Shown here: positions 1 through 9,159 of the stretch, one piece after another | How the letters are laid out: the number at the start of each line of letters is the position of its first letter | Numbering within the stretch: position 1 is the stretch's first letter | Source: JAAYVZ01 sp035384965 | GTDB taxonomy: Bacteria; Acidobacteriota; Thermoanaerobaculia; Thermoanaerobaculales; Thermoanaerobaculaceae | NCBI GenBank assembly: GCA_035384965.1 | Contig: DAOOJE010000002.1 | Coordinates: 1-64,000, forward strand | DNA length: 64,000 nucleotides | Direction of reading: 5' to 3' | Notes under the pieces: model-generated | What the model saw: the letters and a program-made list of their open reading frames with translations, nothing else | Told to the model about the DNA's origin: nothing | Database searches by the model: none | Translations under genes and position numbers: made by a program

Positions 1-274
1 GCACCACTGGTCAGCGCAACTCGCCGCCGTGACTTCCGCGAAACACGCTCCTAGGATCGCGCCGGGCCGCTCGCGTCCTCGGTCGTCCACTGACGGCCAA
101 GCCCACGAGCCGAGCGGACTGCAGAAAGCGTTTCCGGCCCGTGTCTGATCCTGCCGCCGGGCCAGGGTGGGCACCGACCCGGTGTCACGAGGCGCTGCGC
201 CCAGGCACGCTATGGCATCGACACGACACCCATGGCTCCGCAGGCAGGACGAAACAGACGGCGCCGGGCTGGGC

Positions 275-280
275 GATAAT
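275..280 (+). promoter_or_regulatory. candidate -10 box before the GT-C-like gene
   Basis: GATAAT lies 17 bases before the ATG at 298, with a GGGAG ribosome site between them. No good -35 is visible. The rest of bases 1-297 shows no gene or recognisable element. Confidence 0.3.
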
Positions 281-297
281 CCTTCCACGGGAGCGAG

Positions 298-1758
298 ATG
301 GACACGACACCTGCCGAACGTCCGCCGAGCGGGGTGGTTCGCTCGATGGCGCGCTTCGCGCCGGGAATCGCCGCCTTGCTGGCGCTCTTCGCGCTGTACG
401 CGACGTTCCGGCAGCGCTACGTGGGCGCCAGCGACTGGTACGGCTACTACGCCCTCTCCCGCCTGTTCCTCGAGGGGCGCGTGACGATGCCGATGAGCCG
501 GGACACGGCGAGGTACCCGGCGGCGGCGCCGCTCGGTTTCGAGGCCGGGAACGGGTGCGCCATCCCCCGCTACCCGCCCGGATACCCCCTCCTGATGGCG
601 GTCGCCGGAGTGGTCGGGGCGGAGTTCTTCGTCACCCCGCTGTGCGGAGCGCTTTCCGTGCTGGTGCTCTACCTCATCCTGATCCGGCGCGTCAGTCGTT
701 TCGTCGCTGTCCTGATGAGCGCGCAGTGGGCGCTCAGCCCTCCCGTGGTGTGGGGCGCGGTCAGCGTCATGAGCGACCTGCCGGCGGCGCTGTGGCTCCT
801 GACCACGTATTGTCTGCTGGACCGGGACCGCCCGGCGCTGGCCGGGGCGGCGTTCGCGCTGGCGGTGGCGACGCGGCCCACCAACGCCCTGTTCGGTCTT
901 CTGCTGCTGCCGTTGCTCGCCGAAAGGCGCCGCTTCGCCCGTTTCGCGGCAGTGGCCGCAGCGTGCGCTGCCGTCCACGGCCTTTACAACTGGCAGGTGT
1001 TCGGCGCCCCCTGGCGGATGGGGTACCACGACACGTTCCAGTGGTTCAGGCTCGCACACGCCCCGCGCAACTTCCCGCGCTTCGGGTGGCACCTCGTGAC
1101 CGTCCTCACCGCCGGGACGCTCCTGCCGGCCTTTGCAGGCGCCCTTCGGAGAGGGCGGAGGAACCTCTTCTTCCTCGGCTGGTTCCTGCTCTTCTGGGGG
1201 ATCTACTCGTTCTGGTGGGTCTACCCCGACGTCTGGTGGTGGCTGCGCTTCCTCCTGCCAGGGCTGCCGGGGCTGTTCATCCTCGCCGCCGACGGCTGGG
1301 ACGACGTGCTTTGCTGGTTGGAAGGTCGTGGCAGGTGGTGGCGACTGGGGGCGCGAATCGCCGGCTCCCTGGGAGCCGCCACGCTGATCGCCTTTTTTGT
1401 CCGCTTCGGCCAGGAGCAGATGGTATTCACCCGCACGACCGCCAGGGTCTTCCACGACGTCGCCGAAAGTGCCAGGAAGTACCTGCCGGCCGGCGCGCTG
1501 GTCGGCGCCTTCGAGCACACCGGCTCGCTGCGGTTGTACGGCGGGTTCGAGACGTTCCGGGTCCCCTGGCCGGGCGCGGCCGAACTGGTGCGCGACGAGC
1601 TCGAGGCCGGGCAGCCGGTGTACTTGCTCCTGGAGTCGAGCCTGAACGACGACGTGACGATGAAGCGCCTCCTCGAGGAGTACGAGGTGGACGGCGGGGT
1701 GGAACTCGGAAGCGGCCCCGGCCCGCGCGCCGTGCGGGTGATCGCGCGCAAGCGTTGA
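298..1758 (+). CDS. multi-spanning membrane protein, GT-C glycosyltransferase-like
   Basis: This 486-residue protein has about nine or ten hydrophobic segments separated by short Arg-rich loops and a soluble C-terminal tail of about 120 residues. The overall plan (first helix near residues 20-40, then a loop with Asp-Trp-Tyr and a Pro-Pro-Gly-Tyr-Pro stretch, then helices) resembles the ArnT/PMT-like GT-C superfamily, which moves sugars from polyprenyl-phosphate donors on the periplasmic side. I cannot confirm the catalytic Asp, so the enzymatic role is inferred. The ATG at 298 has a GGGAG site 5 bases upstream. It stands alone and converges on the minus-strand gene ending at 1810. An alternative is a non-catalytic membrane protein of unknown role. 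Confidence 0.6.
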   Translation: MDTTPAERPPSGVVRSMARFAPGIAALLALFALYATFRQRYVGASDWYGYYALSRLFLEGRVTMPMSRDTARYPAAAPLGFEAGNGCAIPRYPPGYPLLMAVAGVVGAEFFVTPLCGALSVLVLYLILIRRVSRFVAVLMSAQWALSPPVVWGAVSVMSDLPAALWLLTTYCLLDRDRPALAGAAFALAVATRPTNALFGLLLLPLLAERRRFARFAAVAAACAAVHGLYNWQVFGAPWRMGYHDTFQWFRLAHAPRNFPRFGWHLVTVLTAGTLLPAFAGALRRGRRNLFFLGWFLLFWGIYSFWWVYPDVWWWLRFLLPGLPGLFILAADGWDDVLCWLEGRGRWWRLGARIAGSLGAATLIAFFVRFGQEQMVFTRTTARVFHDVAESARKYLPAGALVGAFEHTGSLRLYGGFETFRVPWPGAAELVRDELEAGQPVYLLLESSLNDDVTMKRLLEEYEVDGGVELGSGPGPRAVRVIARKR

Positions 1759-1776
1759 GCCCACACCCTCGCTGGC

Positions 1777-1801
1777 GGGCCCGCGGCGCCGCAGCGGGTC
1801 C
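1777..1801. terminator. possible bidirectional stem-loop between convergent genes
   Basis: GGGCCCGC (1777-1784) can pair with GCGGGTCC (1794-1801), allowing one G-T pair, with a 9-base loop. It sits between two converging stops. There is no clear U-tract, so this is tentative. Confidence 0.3.
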
Positions 1802-1809
1802 CTCGGGAC

Positions 1810-3054
1810 CTACACCCCGTGTGAGAGCAGCCGCTCGATCGTCTCGCTCCAGGCAGAGAAACCGCGGTGGATGACGCGGCGGGTGAACGCCCGGCGGAGC
1901 GCCACGAGCGGGGCGAGGTCGCGGGCGGCGGGGGCGAGCCCGGCGCGCTCCCCGGTGAGCGCCTCCACGCCGAGGTAGACGATCTCGCGGGGAAGCCGCG
2001 TGGCAGCGAGCCAGAACGCGAGGGCCTGCGCCAGCTCCGGCCCTCCTGCCAGGACGTAGGTCGCGACGCCGCGCACGCCGAGGTCCTCGACGAGCCAGCC
2101 GCCGGGCAGCCGTACCGCTGCCCAGAGGTCGGCGCCGGCGAGCGTCCCGCCGCCGTCGGGCGCGGCGGCGGCACTCGCAACGGACGCCCCGTCCGCCGGC
2201 AGCGGGACGGGCTCGACCTCTTCGTGCGCCTCGCCCTCCCCCCTCTGCGGGCCGACCCGGTAGCCGAGCAGGACCTCGACCGCGCCGCTGGCGCCCAGCA
2301 GCAGCTCACCCTCGCGCCGGCGAGGCAGGCTCGAAAGCCAGCTCGCCGCCAGGGCCCGACCGAAGCCCGGGGCCAGCGACTCGAGCGCCGGCAGCGCGAG
2401 GAGACGGCCCGGAGGCCAGTGCGCCGCGAGGCTCGCCCGCCGGGCCGGGTCGAGGCCGGGCAGGCTCGCGGCCAGCGCCTCGCCGGCCTGGACGGCGAGC
2501 GCGGCGCGGGCGGCGGCGACAGCTTCGGCCAGCCGCGTCGTGTCGCCGGCCAGGCGAGAGAACGTCCAGGCCAAGCCGTCCCACGGTCGCACGCTCACGG
2601 TCCACGCGTCGGCGTCGGCGGCGACCTCGGCCACGTGAGCGAGCGGCAACACCTCGAGATCGCGGCCGCGCGGAGCGACGACCACGGCCTCCGGCCACAC
2701 CAGGATCTCGGAGGGAGTGGGTTCCCGGTGCTCCGGCGTCGCTGCCGAGCCCGCGAACCGCTGCGGGGCCTCGTCCCCGGCGACGCGCAGCGCTGCGGCG
2801 CGCAGCGGCGGCCAGGCGCGACGGAGCGCCGACACCAGGCCGTCCGCCTCGGCGCCGAGCCTCGCCAGCCCGATCTCGCCACTGCCGATGCGCAGGCGCA
2901 CGCTCCAGCCGTCCCAGTCCACGCTCCGCACCTCGGCGAGCGGCAGCGCTTCCGGGGGGCGCCTTTCGGGCGACAGAAGCAGCGTGTCCGGTGTCAGCTC
3001 CCAGCTCGCAGCAACCGCCTCGCCGCCGCGCTCGAGATGGCAGCTCCTGCTCAT
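1810..3054 (-). CDS. uncharacterised protein with two PH-like repeats
   Basis: I do not recognise a named family for this 414-residue soluble protein. Residues about 15-75 and 110-200 look like two copies of one beta-rich unit (a strand ending in Leu-Pro-Leu-Ala, a Val-rich turn, a Trp-containing strand, then an Ala-rich helix), similar to bacterial PH-like folds. The C-terminal 200 residues are Ala/Leu-rich with a charged acidic linker near residue 270. There is no signal peptide or membrane segment. The ATG at 3054 overlaps the stop of the zinc-ribbon gene (ATGA), so the two are translationally coupled and are probably partners. An in-frame start further upstream (3126) would run inside the zinc-ribbon gene and is unlikely. 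Confidence 0.6.
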   Translation of the reverse strand: MSRSCHLERGGEAVAASWELTPDTLLLSPERRPPEALPLAEVRSVDWDGWSVRLRIGSGEIGLARLGAEADGLVSALRRAWPPLRAAALRVAGDEAPQRFAGSAATPEHREPTPSEILVWPEAVVVAPRGRDLEVLPLAHVAEVAADADAWTVSVRPWDGLAWTFSRLAGDTTRLAEAVAAARAALAVQAGEALAASLPGLDPARRASLAAHWPPGRLLALPALESLAPGFGRALAASWLSSLPRRREGELLLGASGAVEVLLGYRVGPQRGEGEAHEEVEPVPLPADGASVASAAAAPDGGGTLAGADLWAAVRLPGGWLVEDLGVRGVATYVLAGGPELAQALAFWLAATRLPREIVYLGVEALTGERAGLAPAARDLAPLVALRRAFTRRVIHRGFSAWSETIERLLSHGV

Positions 3055-3686
3055 GGCGCCAGCTTCTTGCCACACTCGGGGCAAAACCTGTCGTTGGCCC
3101 CCACTTTGTTGCCGCAGCGCGGGCACTCAGTCCTGGCGGCGAGCCTGACGCCGCACTCGGAGCAGAACTTGCCGGGTTTGGTCTCGGCGCCGCAGGAAGG
3201 GCAGAGCACGACGGCTTCGGCGCCCACGTCGACGCCCTCGGTGAGGTCGCGCTCGCGCAGCTTCTCGCGCGCCTGCTCGACGGCGATCTCGGCCTGCGCC
3301 GCGGCCAGCTCACGCTGCAGAACCGGCGCGCACCTCGTGCACAGTGCCCTGGCCTGGTTCCAGCAGACCTGCTGGCAGACCCACTGCCCGCAACGCTTGC
3401 ACTGCACGAACAGCGGCCGGATTTCCTGGACGGCGGACTCGAGCGCCCGGTCGTGCTCGGGTCCGCCGACGGCCCGCTGCACCTCGTAGGCGCCGGAGGC
3501 GGCGCGACCGAAGAGCCCGCCGAAGATGCTGCCGGCGGCGCGCACGACCGAGCTGGCCATCCCCGAGGTGGAGGCCTGCCACGATGACATGTAGCCGTTG
3601 CCGCAGCACTCGCAGAAGAACTTGAACTGGTACCCGAGGTCGGTCGAGAGATCCTCGTAGTTGTCGGTGAACTCGATGCGAGCCAT
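3051..3686 (-). CDS. multi zinc-ribbon protein
   Basis: A 211-residue cytosolic protein built from Cys pairs. An N-terminal CECCGN motif lies near residue 20, a central Cys-rich block (CKRCG...CxxCAP) near 100-130, and two C-terminal double-zinc-ribbon units (CPSCGAE...CSECG and CPRCGNK...CPECG). Between them lies a charged helix of about 35 residues likely to form a coiled coil. Such ribbons usually bind protein or nucleic acid; the partner is not known. The start at 3684-3686 has a GGAAGGGAG site; a longer frame to 3761 would overlap the MFS gene. It lies 31 bases after the MFS gene and overlaps the next gene by 4 bases, so all are likely one transcript. Confidence 0.7.
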   Translation of the reverse strand: MARIEFTDNYEDLSTDLGYQFKFFCECCGNGYMSSWQASTSGMASSVVRAAGSIFGGLFGRAASGAYEVQRAVGGPEHDRALESAVQEIRPLFVQCKRCGQWVCQQVCWNQARALCTRCAPVLQRELAAAQAEIAVEQAREKLRERDLTEGVDVGAEAVVLCPSCGAETKPGKFCSECGVRLAARTECPRCGNKVGANDRFCPECGKKLAP

Positions 3687-3717
3687 GCCCAGCTCCCTTC
3701 CTGGCGTGGACGGCACG

Positions 3718-4968
3718 CTAGCAACGCGGATCGCGAGCGTCAAGGTGCGACGGCCCGCCATCCCGGCGCGGGCGGACGAAAAGGGCGGAGACGAGGGCGA
3801 GAGGGATCGCCAGGCCGAGCCAGCTGAGGGCCAGCGCCGGCGACCCGCCGCTAGCGGGCTCGGCGAGCGCCCCGGCGACCACCGGGCCGACCGCGCCGAT
3901 GCACCACGGGACCCCCATGAGCAGCGAGCTGACGGCGCTGGCGTGGCCGGGGAGCATGCGGTTGCCTTCGGCCACGGTCACGACGGTATTGACCCCGTTG
4001 AACAACCCGTACGCGGTCACGAGCGCCAGGCCCGCCACCGGCGCCGCGCTGCCGGCCAGCAGCAGCGCGAGCAGCACGCCGGTCGCGGCGTTGCCGACCA
4101 GAAGCACGCGGCGTGCCCCCCAGCGGTCGGCCGAGTGCCCGGCTGGAAGGAGTGCCAGGCAGCCCCCGGCAACGAGCCCGAAGTGCGCTCCGCCGTTGGC
4201 GATCCACCCCGGCGCCTGGCGCGAGGCCATGAGTTCCGGGAGGAGGAACACGAGCGACTGGAAGGCCGTGGTGGCGAAGACCTGCACCCCGAACAGCGGC
4301 AGCAGGGCGACCGCCTGGGTGTCGAGGGTCTCTCTCCCGCGGCCGCGCTCCCGCCTCCCGCCCGGGCCGGAGGGCAGCAGCACCGCCAGAGCCGCGGCCG
4401 CGGCGAGCGGGGCGACCAGGATCACCGGCGTGAGCTGGCTCGAGCGCAGGTATACCGCCGAGAAGAGGAGCTGCGAGAAGCCGTAGCCGAGGAAGCCGCC
4501 GGCCAGGAAGATGCCGATCATCACGCCGGTGCGCGAGCGCGAGACCTCTCCTGCGGCGCCCGCCCCGGACGGGTGGAACGCTGCGGAGCCGAGGGCGGTG
4601 GCGAGCTGCAGCGCGAACATGAGGGTGTACGAGCCGGCGTACGGCACGAGCGTGATCGCGCCCGCCAGGACGGTGCCGCCAACGAGCATGTGCTTGCGCC
4701 ACCCACGGTCGGCGAGCGTGCCGAAAACGACCTGGAGCCCGTTGGCGGCCATCGAGCCCACCGTCGCGATCAGGCCGGCCTTGACGAGGTCGAGCTGCGC
4801 CAGCGACTTGAACACCGGCCAGATGCCAGTGCAGCAGTCCACGGCGAAGTGGGCGGCCGACAGTGCGACGAGAGTCAGCCACGGCACCACCTCCGCGCCG
4901 CGGGGCGCGGCGGCGCCGGCTGCCGGGAGAGGAGCCGCCTCGAAGTCGGAGTCGGGGAAGGTGCTCAC
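3718..4968 (-). CDS. MFS transporter, fosmidomycin-resistance (Fsr)-like
   Basis: A 416-residue protein with about twelve hydrophobic segments, split by a basic loop near residues 205-220. The first-helix region with Ala-His-Phe-Ala-Val-Asp, and the Phe-His-Pro-Ser-Gly-Ala segment near residue 130, are typical of the Fsr/YfnC-like branch of the major facilitator superfamily (drug or small-molecule efflux). Substrate is unknown. It starts with GTG at 4968, seven bases after the sensor kinase stop, so the kinase and transporter are probably co-transcribed and the kinase may control or sense the exported compound. That link is inference. Confidence 0.8.
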   Translation of the reverse strand: MSTFPDSDFEAAPLPAAGAAAPRGAEVVPWLTLVALSAAHFAVDCCTGIWPVFKSLAQLDLVKAGLIATVGSMAANGLQVVFGTLADRGWRKHMLVGGTVLAGAITLVPYAGSYTLMFALQLATALGSAAFHPSGAGAAGEVSRSRTGVMIGIFLAGGFLGYGFSQLLFSAVYLRSSQLTPVILVAPLAAAAALAVLLPSGPGGRRERGRGRETLDTQAVALLPLFGVQVFATTAFQSLVFLLPELMASRQAPGWIANGGAHFGLVAGGCLALLPAGHSADRWGARRVLLVGNAATGVLLALLLAGSAAPVAGLALVTAYGLFNGVNTVVTVAEGNRMLPGHASAVSSLLMGVPWCIGAVGPVVAGALAEPASGGSPALALSWLGLAIPLALVSALFVRPRRDGGPSHLDARDPRC

Positions 4969-4975
4969 CTGGGCG

Positions 4976-6871
4976 TCAGTCGGCGAGAGCGGCGCGCAAC
5001 TCGCGGGCCAGGATGCCCATACTGAAAGGCTTCTGGAGGAAGCGGACGCCGCCGATCCTGATGACGTGCCGGACGGCGTCGTCCTCGGCGTACCCCGACA
5101 TCAGCACGACCTTGAGGCCCGGCCAGCGGCTGCGCAGCTCGACCGCCGTGTCGGGTCCCGACCGGCCGGGGAGCATGACATCGGTGAGCACCAGCTCGAA
5201 GGCGGGTTCGGCCGGCAAGGCGAGCGCCTCCTCACCGCTGGCGACGGCGTGCGGCCGGTAGCCGAGCGTGGCGAGGATCGAGCGCAGCGCCTCGCGGGCG
5301 CCGGGCTCGTCCTCGATCACCAGGATGCGTTCGCCCCAGGCCTCCGGGATCACCCCGGGGTACTCCTCCGCCGCCCGCTTCTCGTGGCAGGCTCGCTGCC
5401 GGGCCGTCGGCAGCTCGACCCGAACCACGGTGCCCTCGCCGACGCGGCTTTCGACCTCGACCCGCCCGTTGTGACTGCCGACGATCCCCTGCACGACCGG
5501 CAGACCGAGACCGGTGCCGCTGCCCGGCGGCTTGGTGGTGAAGAACGGCTCGAAGATGCGGTGCCGGATCTCGGGCGGAATGCCGGTGCCGCGGTCCTCG
5601 ACTGCCAGCCACGCAGTGGCGCCGGTACTTCCGGACCGGACGCCGATGCGGCCTCCCCCCGGCATGGCGTCGGCGGCGTTGAGGACGAGGTTGGTGACCA
5701 CCTGCTCGAGCTGACCGAGATCTCCCGGCACCAGCAGCGGGTTGGGATCGAGGTCGGCCTCGACGGCGAGGTTTTCGCGCAGCAGCCGCCGGAGCAAGGC
5801 GAGCGCGCCCCGGATCGCGTCGTTGAGGTCGACCGTCTCCATTTTCGTGGCCTCGCGGCGCGAGAAGAGCAGGAGCTGGCGGGTGAGCTGGGCGCCGCGG
5901 CGGACGTTGTCCTCGATCTCGGCCAGGTACTCGCTCGACCGTGCCGGGTCGTGCAGGCCCGCCCGCGCCACCTCGAGGGTCGAGAGGATGGCTTGCAGCA
6001 AGTTGTTGAAGTCGTGCGCGACGCCCCCGGCGAGGCTGCCGATGGCCTCCAGCCTCTGCGCCTCCCAAAGGCGCCTCTCGCTTTCGGCCGCCGCCTCGGC
6101 CGCCCTCCTGCGGTCGGTGATGTCGCGGCAGACCGAGAGAATCGCCTTCGCGCCGCGGAACCGGATGAGGCGGCTGCTCACCTCGGTCGGGATCGAGGGG
6201 CCCTCGCGCGACACCTGCTCCGTCTCGAACACGGCGGCGCCTTCGGCGAGGATCTGCGCGACCCGCTGGCCGGCCTGGCCGGCCGCGGCTGGCGTGTCAA
6301 GCGCGCGGACGTTCAGACCGGCCAGCTCCTCGGCCGAGAAGCCGTACCGTTCGCAGGCGGCGCGATTGCCGGCCAGGATCCTCCCGTTGAGGTCGACGAT
6401 CAGGACCGCATCCCCGATGCTGTCGAAGAGCAAGCGCAGCTCCTGCTCGCTGGCCCGCAGCGCCTCCTCGGTCCGCTTGGTCTCGGTGACGTCGTCGTAG
6501 ATCGCGACAACCTCGCCAGTCGAAAGGCGGAAGACATCGTTTTCGCGCCAGCCGGCGATCCGGTCGTCGCCGTAGACGGCAGCCGGGAGGCGCTCTGACT
6601 CGCCGCTCTTCCACACCCGCCGCAGGACGGGCAGCAGGCCGAGCTCCCCGACACCCGGAAACGCCTCCGTGACCCGGCGCCCGATCACCTCCGAACGTTC
6701 TACCTGCTCGATCCGCTCGGCAGCCCGGTTGAAGTCCCGGATCACGAAGTCCTCCCCGTCGTCCACTGCCTCGTAGACCACCACCCCGCTGCGCATGTGC
6801 TCGAACAACTCGCGGTGGCGCGCCTCGCTGGCGGCAGGTGCGGCGCGGGAGGGTGTCAGCTCTTCGGCCAT
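4976..6871 (-). CDS. hybrid sensor histidine kinase (PAS-PAS-HisKA-HATPase-REC)
   Basis: A 631-residue cytosolic kinase without membrane segments. Two PAS domains lie at about residues 20-130 and 140-265. The HisKA dimerisation helix contains the phospho-acceptor motif VAHDFNNLL near 285. The HATPase domain (about 385-500) shows the N box (NLVLNAADAM), the G1 box (DRGTGIP) and a GTGLGL lid. A C-terminal receiver (about 510-630) keeps the acidic pair (EDE), the phospho-Asp in VLTDVMLPG and the Lys in LQKPF. The order is typical of soluble hybrid kinases that pass phosphate to their own receiver. There is no DNA-binding regulator next to it. It is the first gene of the minus-strand run to 1810; a TACGAT -10-like hexamer lies about 75 bases upstream. 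Confidence 0.9.
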   Translation of the reverse strand: MAEELTPSRAAPAASEARHRELFEHMRSGVVVYEAVDDGEDFVIRDFNRAAERIEQVERSEVIGRRVTEAFPGVGELGLLPVLRRVWKSGESERLPAAVYGDDRIAGWRENDVFRLSTGEVVAIYDDVTETKRTEEALRASEQELRLLFDSIGDAVLIVDLNGRILAGNRAACERYGFSAEELAGLNVRALDTPAAAGQAGQRVAQILAEGAAVFETEQVSREGPSIPTEVSSRLIRFRGAKAILSVCRDITDRRRAAEAAAESERRLWEAQRLEAIGSLAGGVAHDFNNLLQAILSTLEVARAGLHDPARSSEYLAEIEDNVRRGAQLTRQLLLFSRREATKMETVDLNDAIRGALALLRRLLRENLAVEADLDPNPLLVPGDLGQLEQVVTNLVLNAADAMPGGGRIGVRSGSTGATAWLAVEDRGTGIPPEIRHRIFEPFFTTKPPGSGTGLGLPVVQGIVGSHNGRVEVESRVGEGTVVRVELPTARQRACHEKRAAEEYPGVIPEAWGERILVIEDEPGAREALRSILATLGYRPHAVASGEEALALPAEPAFELVLTDVMLPGRSGPDTAVELRSRWPGLKVVLMSGYAEDDAVRHVIRIGGVRFLQKPFSMGILARELRAALAD

Positions 6872-7006
6872 GGCGAGCGCTTGCGCGCCGCCGTGCCTCG
6901 AGCTTCAGGGCGGTCGGGCCGGCGGCAAGGATCCCAGCAGCATCGTACTCTCGATCGGGGCCGAGTCAACGCCCGGGGCTTGCCGGCTCGCGACACGCTC
7001 TCGGGG

Positions 7007-7012
7007 TAGAAT
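7007..7012 (+). promoter_or_regulatory. -10 box placed for a leaderless ZIP-transporter transcript
   Basis: TAGAAT ends six bases before the ATG at 7019, so initiation 6-7 bases downstream would fall on the start codon. No Shine-Dalgarno sequence is present. No -35 at normal spacing is clear. Confidence 0.45.
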
Positions 7013-7018
7013 CCGCGG

Positions 7019-7759
7019 ATGACCTGGATCGCCATCCTCGCCGTCGCGGCCGTCGTTGCTGCCACCCTTGCCGGCGGCGCGTTGCCGTTGTGGTTCGACC
7101 GGCACAGCCGCGCCTTTCTCGGCTTTTCCGCCGGCACGCTGGTAGGGCTGGCGCTGCTCGAGCTGGTTCCCGAGGGGATCGAAGCTCTGCCGCTCGACGT
7201 GCACGCCCAGATGCTGATCGTGCTCGGCGCGTTCCTGGTCACCATGCTGCTCGACAAGCTGCACGTGCTCCACCCGCACTCGCACGGCATGGACGCGAAC
7301 TGTCCGGACCACGAGCACGAGCACCGGCCCCTGGCGATGCACGGAGCGGTCGGCCTGCTGGTCCACTCGGCCGTGGACGGGCTCGCGCTCGCGGCCGCCT
7401 GTCGGCAGTCGCTGGCCACGGCGGCCGCCGTCGCGGTTGCGCTCTCGGCCCACAAGCTCACGGACGGAATCACGACAGTCTCGCTCGTCCTCAGCCATCA
7501 TCACACACGGCGGCAGGCGGTGCGGCTGCTCGGCGGCAACGCAGCGTGCCTGGTCGTGGGCTTCGCGCTGGGCATGCTGGTCGAGCTGGGGCACGACCAG
7601 CTCGGGGTGCTGCTGCTCGTCATGGCCGGGTTCTTTCTCTATCTCGGGGCCTCCGACCTGCTGCCTTCGGTCACTGCGGCGCGCTGCCGCAAGCGCGACG
7701 TGCTCGCCACCGCCCTCGGCATGGCCGCGATCGCCCTCGTCTCGACCCTCGCACACTGA
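7019..7759 (+). CDS. ZIP-family metal transporter
   Basis: A 246-residue protein with about seven or eight hydrophobic helices. A His-rich cytosolic loop at about residues 82-105 (His-Pro-His-Ser-His...Asp-His-Glu-His-Glu-His) is the usual metal-collecting loop of ZIP proteins. The conserved transport helices carry HSAVDG (near 120) and HKLTDG (near 145), the paired His/Asp signature of the metal site. Members take up zinc, iron or manganese; ZupT-like broad specificity is the best guess. No Shine-Dalgarno precedes the ATG and a -10-like box ends six bases before it, so the mRNA may be leaderless. It is divergent from the sensor kinase. Confidence 0.85.
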   Translation: MTWIAILAVAAVVAATLAGGALPLWFDRHSRAFLGFSAGTLVGLALLELVPEGIEALPLDVHAQMLIVLGAFLVTMLLDKLHVLHPHSHGMDANCPDHEHEHRPLAMHGAVGLLVHSAVDGLALAAACRQSLATAAAVAVALSAHKLTDGITTVSLVLSHHHTRRQAVRLLGGNAACLVVGFALGMLVELGHDQLGVLLLVMAGFFLYLGASDLLPSVTAARCRKRDVLATALGMAAIALVSTLAH

Positions 7760-7788
7760 CCCGTCTGAGGTTCTCCGGCTGAGGGAAT

Positions 7789-7807
7789 GCCCGGCGCGCC
7801 GCCGGGC
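7789..7807 (+). terminator. stem-loop after the ZIP transporter gene
   Basis: A perfect 8-bp GC stem, GCCCGGCG/CGCCGGGC, with a 3-base loop lies 30 bases after the stop. It is followed only by TT, so termination strength is uncertain. Confidence 0.4.
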
Positions 7808-7890
7808 TTGGAGAGAGGGCACGCCGCCGCCCGACACCGAAGTGTTCTCCGGGCCTGGGTTCTGGGCAGCGGCCGCAAGGGAGCACGCGC

Positions 7891-8976
7891 ATGAGCCACT
7901 CGCTGCTGTTCGAACCGACGACCATGGGAGAGCTGCGGCTTGCCAATCGGATCGTCATGGCGCCCATGACACGCTGTCGCGCCGAGCGCGCCAACCTACC
8001 CAACGACCTCATGGCCGAGTACTACGCCCAGCGGGCTGCGGCCGGGCTCATCGTCACCGAAGGCACCTCGCCCTCGCCCAACGGCGCCGGCTACGCGCGC
8101 ATCCCCGGGATCTGGCACGAGGAGCAGGTGGCCGGCTGGCGCAGGGTCACCGACGCCGTGCACGCGCGCGGCGGCCGCATTGCCGTCCAGCTCATGCACT
8201 CCGGGCGTGTCGGCCACCCTGCCAACCTGCCGGCGGGGGCCGAGGTGCTGGCCCCCAGCGCCGTGGCGTGCGAGGGCGAGATGTACACCGACGCGCTGGG
8301 GATGCAGCCTTACCCGGTGCCGCGTGCGATGACCGGCGCCGAGGTGCGCGCCGCCATCGCCGAGTTCGTGCAGGCGGCACGCAACGCCGTCGCCGCCGGG
8401 TTCGACGCCGTCGAGCTGCACGGCGCCAACGGCTACCTCATCGAGCAGTTCCTGAGCCCGCAGACGAACCGGCGCGACGACGCGTGGGGCGGCTCGCTGG
8501 AGCGACGCATGGCGTTCGCCCTCGAGGTCGCCCGTGCCACGGCAGCGGCGATCGGCGGCGGGCGGGTCGGGATACGGCTGTCGCCGTACGGCGTCAACGC
8601 CGGGATGCACGCGTACCCGGAAGTCGACGAGACGTACCGGGCGCTCGTGGCTCGCCTGGCCGAAATCGGCATTCAGTACGTGCACCTCGTCGACCACTCG
8701 GCGATGGGCGCGCCGGAGGTGCCCGCCACACTCAAGCGCGAGCTGCGGCGGCTGTGGCCGCGGACGTTCATCCTCGCCGGCGGGTTCGACCGCGCCACGG
8801 CCGAAGCGGCGCTGGCCGCTGGCCACGGCGACCTCGTCGCCTTCGGGCGGCCGTTCCTTGCCAACCCCGACCTCGTGGCCCGGCTCGAGCGCGGGCTGCC
8901 GCTCAACGAGCCCGACTTCTCGACCTTTTACACGCCGGGGCCGAAGGGCTACACCGACTACCCCTCGGCGGCGTAG
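7891..8976 (+). CDS. Old Yellow Enzyme family alkene reductase (NemA/OYE-like)
   Basis: A 361-residue FMN flavoprotein of usual family length. The N terminus (LANRIVMAPMTRCRA) carries the FMN-binding start of the TIM barrel. His-Gly-Ala-Asn-Gly-Tyr-Leu (near 180) supplies a catalytic region, followed by the family signature NRRDDAWGGSLERR. The C-terminal phosphate-binding motif AFGRPFLANPDL is intact. It reduces activated C=C bonds of enals, enones, maleimides or nitro compounds using NAD(P)H. The His-Gly-Ala-Asn pattern (rather than His-Gly-Ala-His) fits the classical OYE/NemA branch. A GGGAG ribosome site precedes the ATG. It appears to be a single-gene unit. Confidence 0.92.
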   Translation: MSHSLLFEPTTMGELRLANRIVMAPMTRCRAERANLPNDLMAEYYAQRAAAGLIVTEGTSPSPNGAGYARIPGIWHEEQVAGWRRVTDAVHARGGRIAVQLMHSGRVGHPANLPAGAEVLAPSAVACEGEMYTDALGMQPYPVPRAMTGAEVRAAIAEFVQAARNAVAAGFDAVELHGANGYLIEQFLSPQTNRRDDAWGGSLERRMAFALEVARATAAAIGGGRVGIRLSPYGVNAGMHAYPEVDETYRALVARLAEIGIQYVHLVDHSAMGAPEVPATLKRELRRLWPRTFILAGGFDRATAEAALAAGHGDLVAFGRPFLANPDLVARLERGLPLNEPDFSTFYTPGPKGYTDYPSAA

Positions 8977-9159
8977 GCAGCCGGCGGGCGCGGCTCGAGA
9001 TGGCCGAGACGGCGCTCGACTGACCCTCGTCGCAGCCGCCGGCGCTCCTGCGGACGGCGGGAATCCCAGTGCGACCGGTCGGTGGCCCGCGCTCCGGTGC
9101 GGCCGGATCGGCGAGCCGCGGCTGTGTGATACTCGGGGGCAGGTCGGAAGGAGGCTGTC

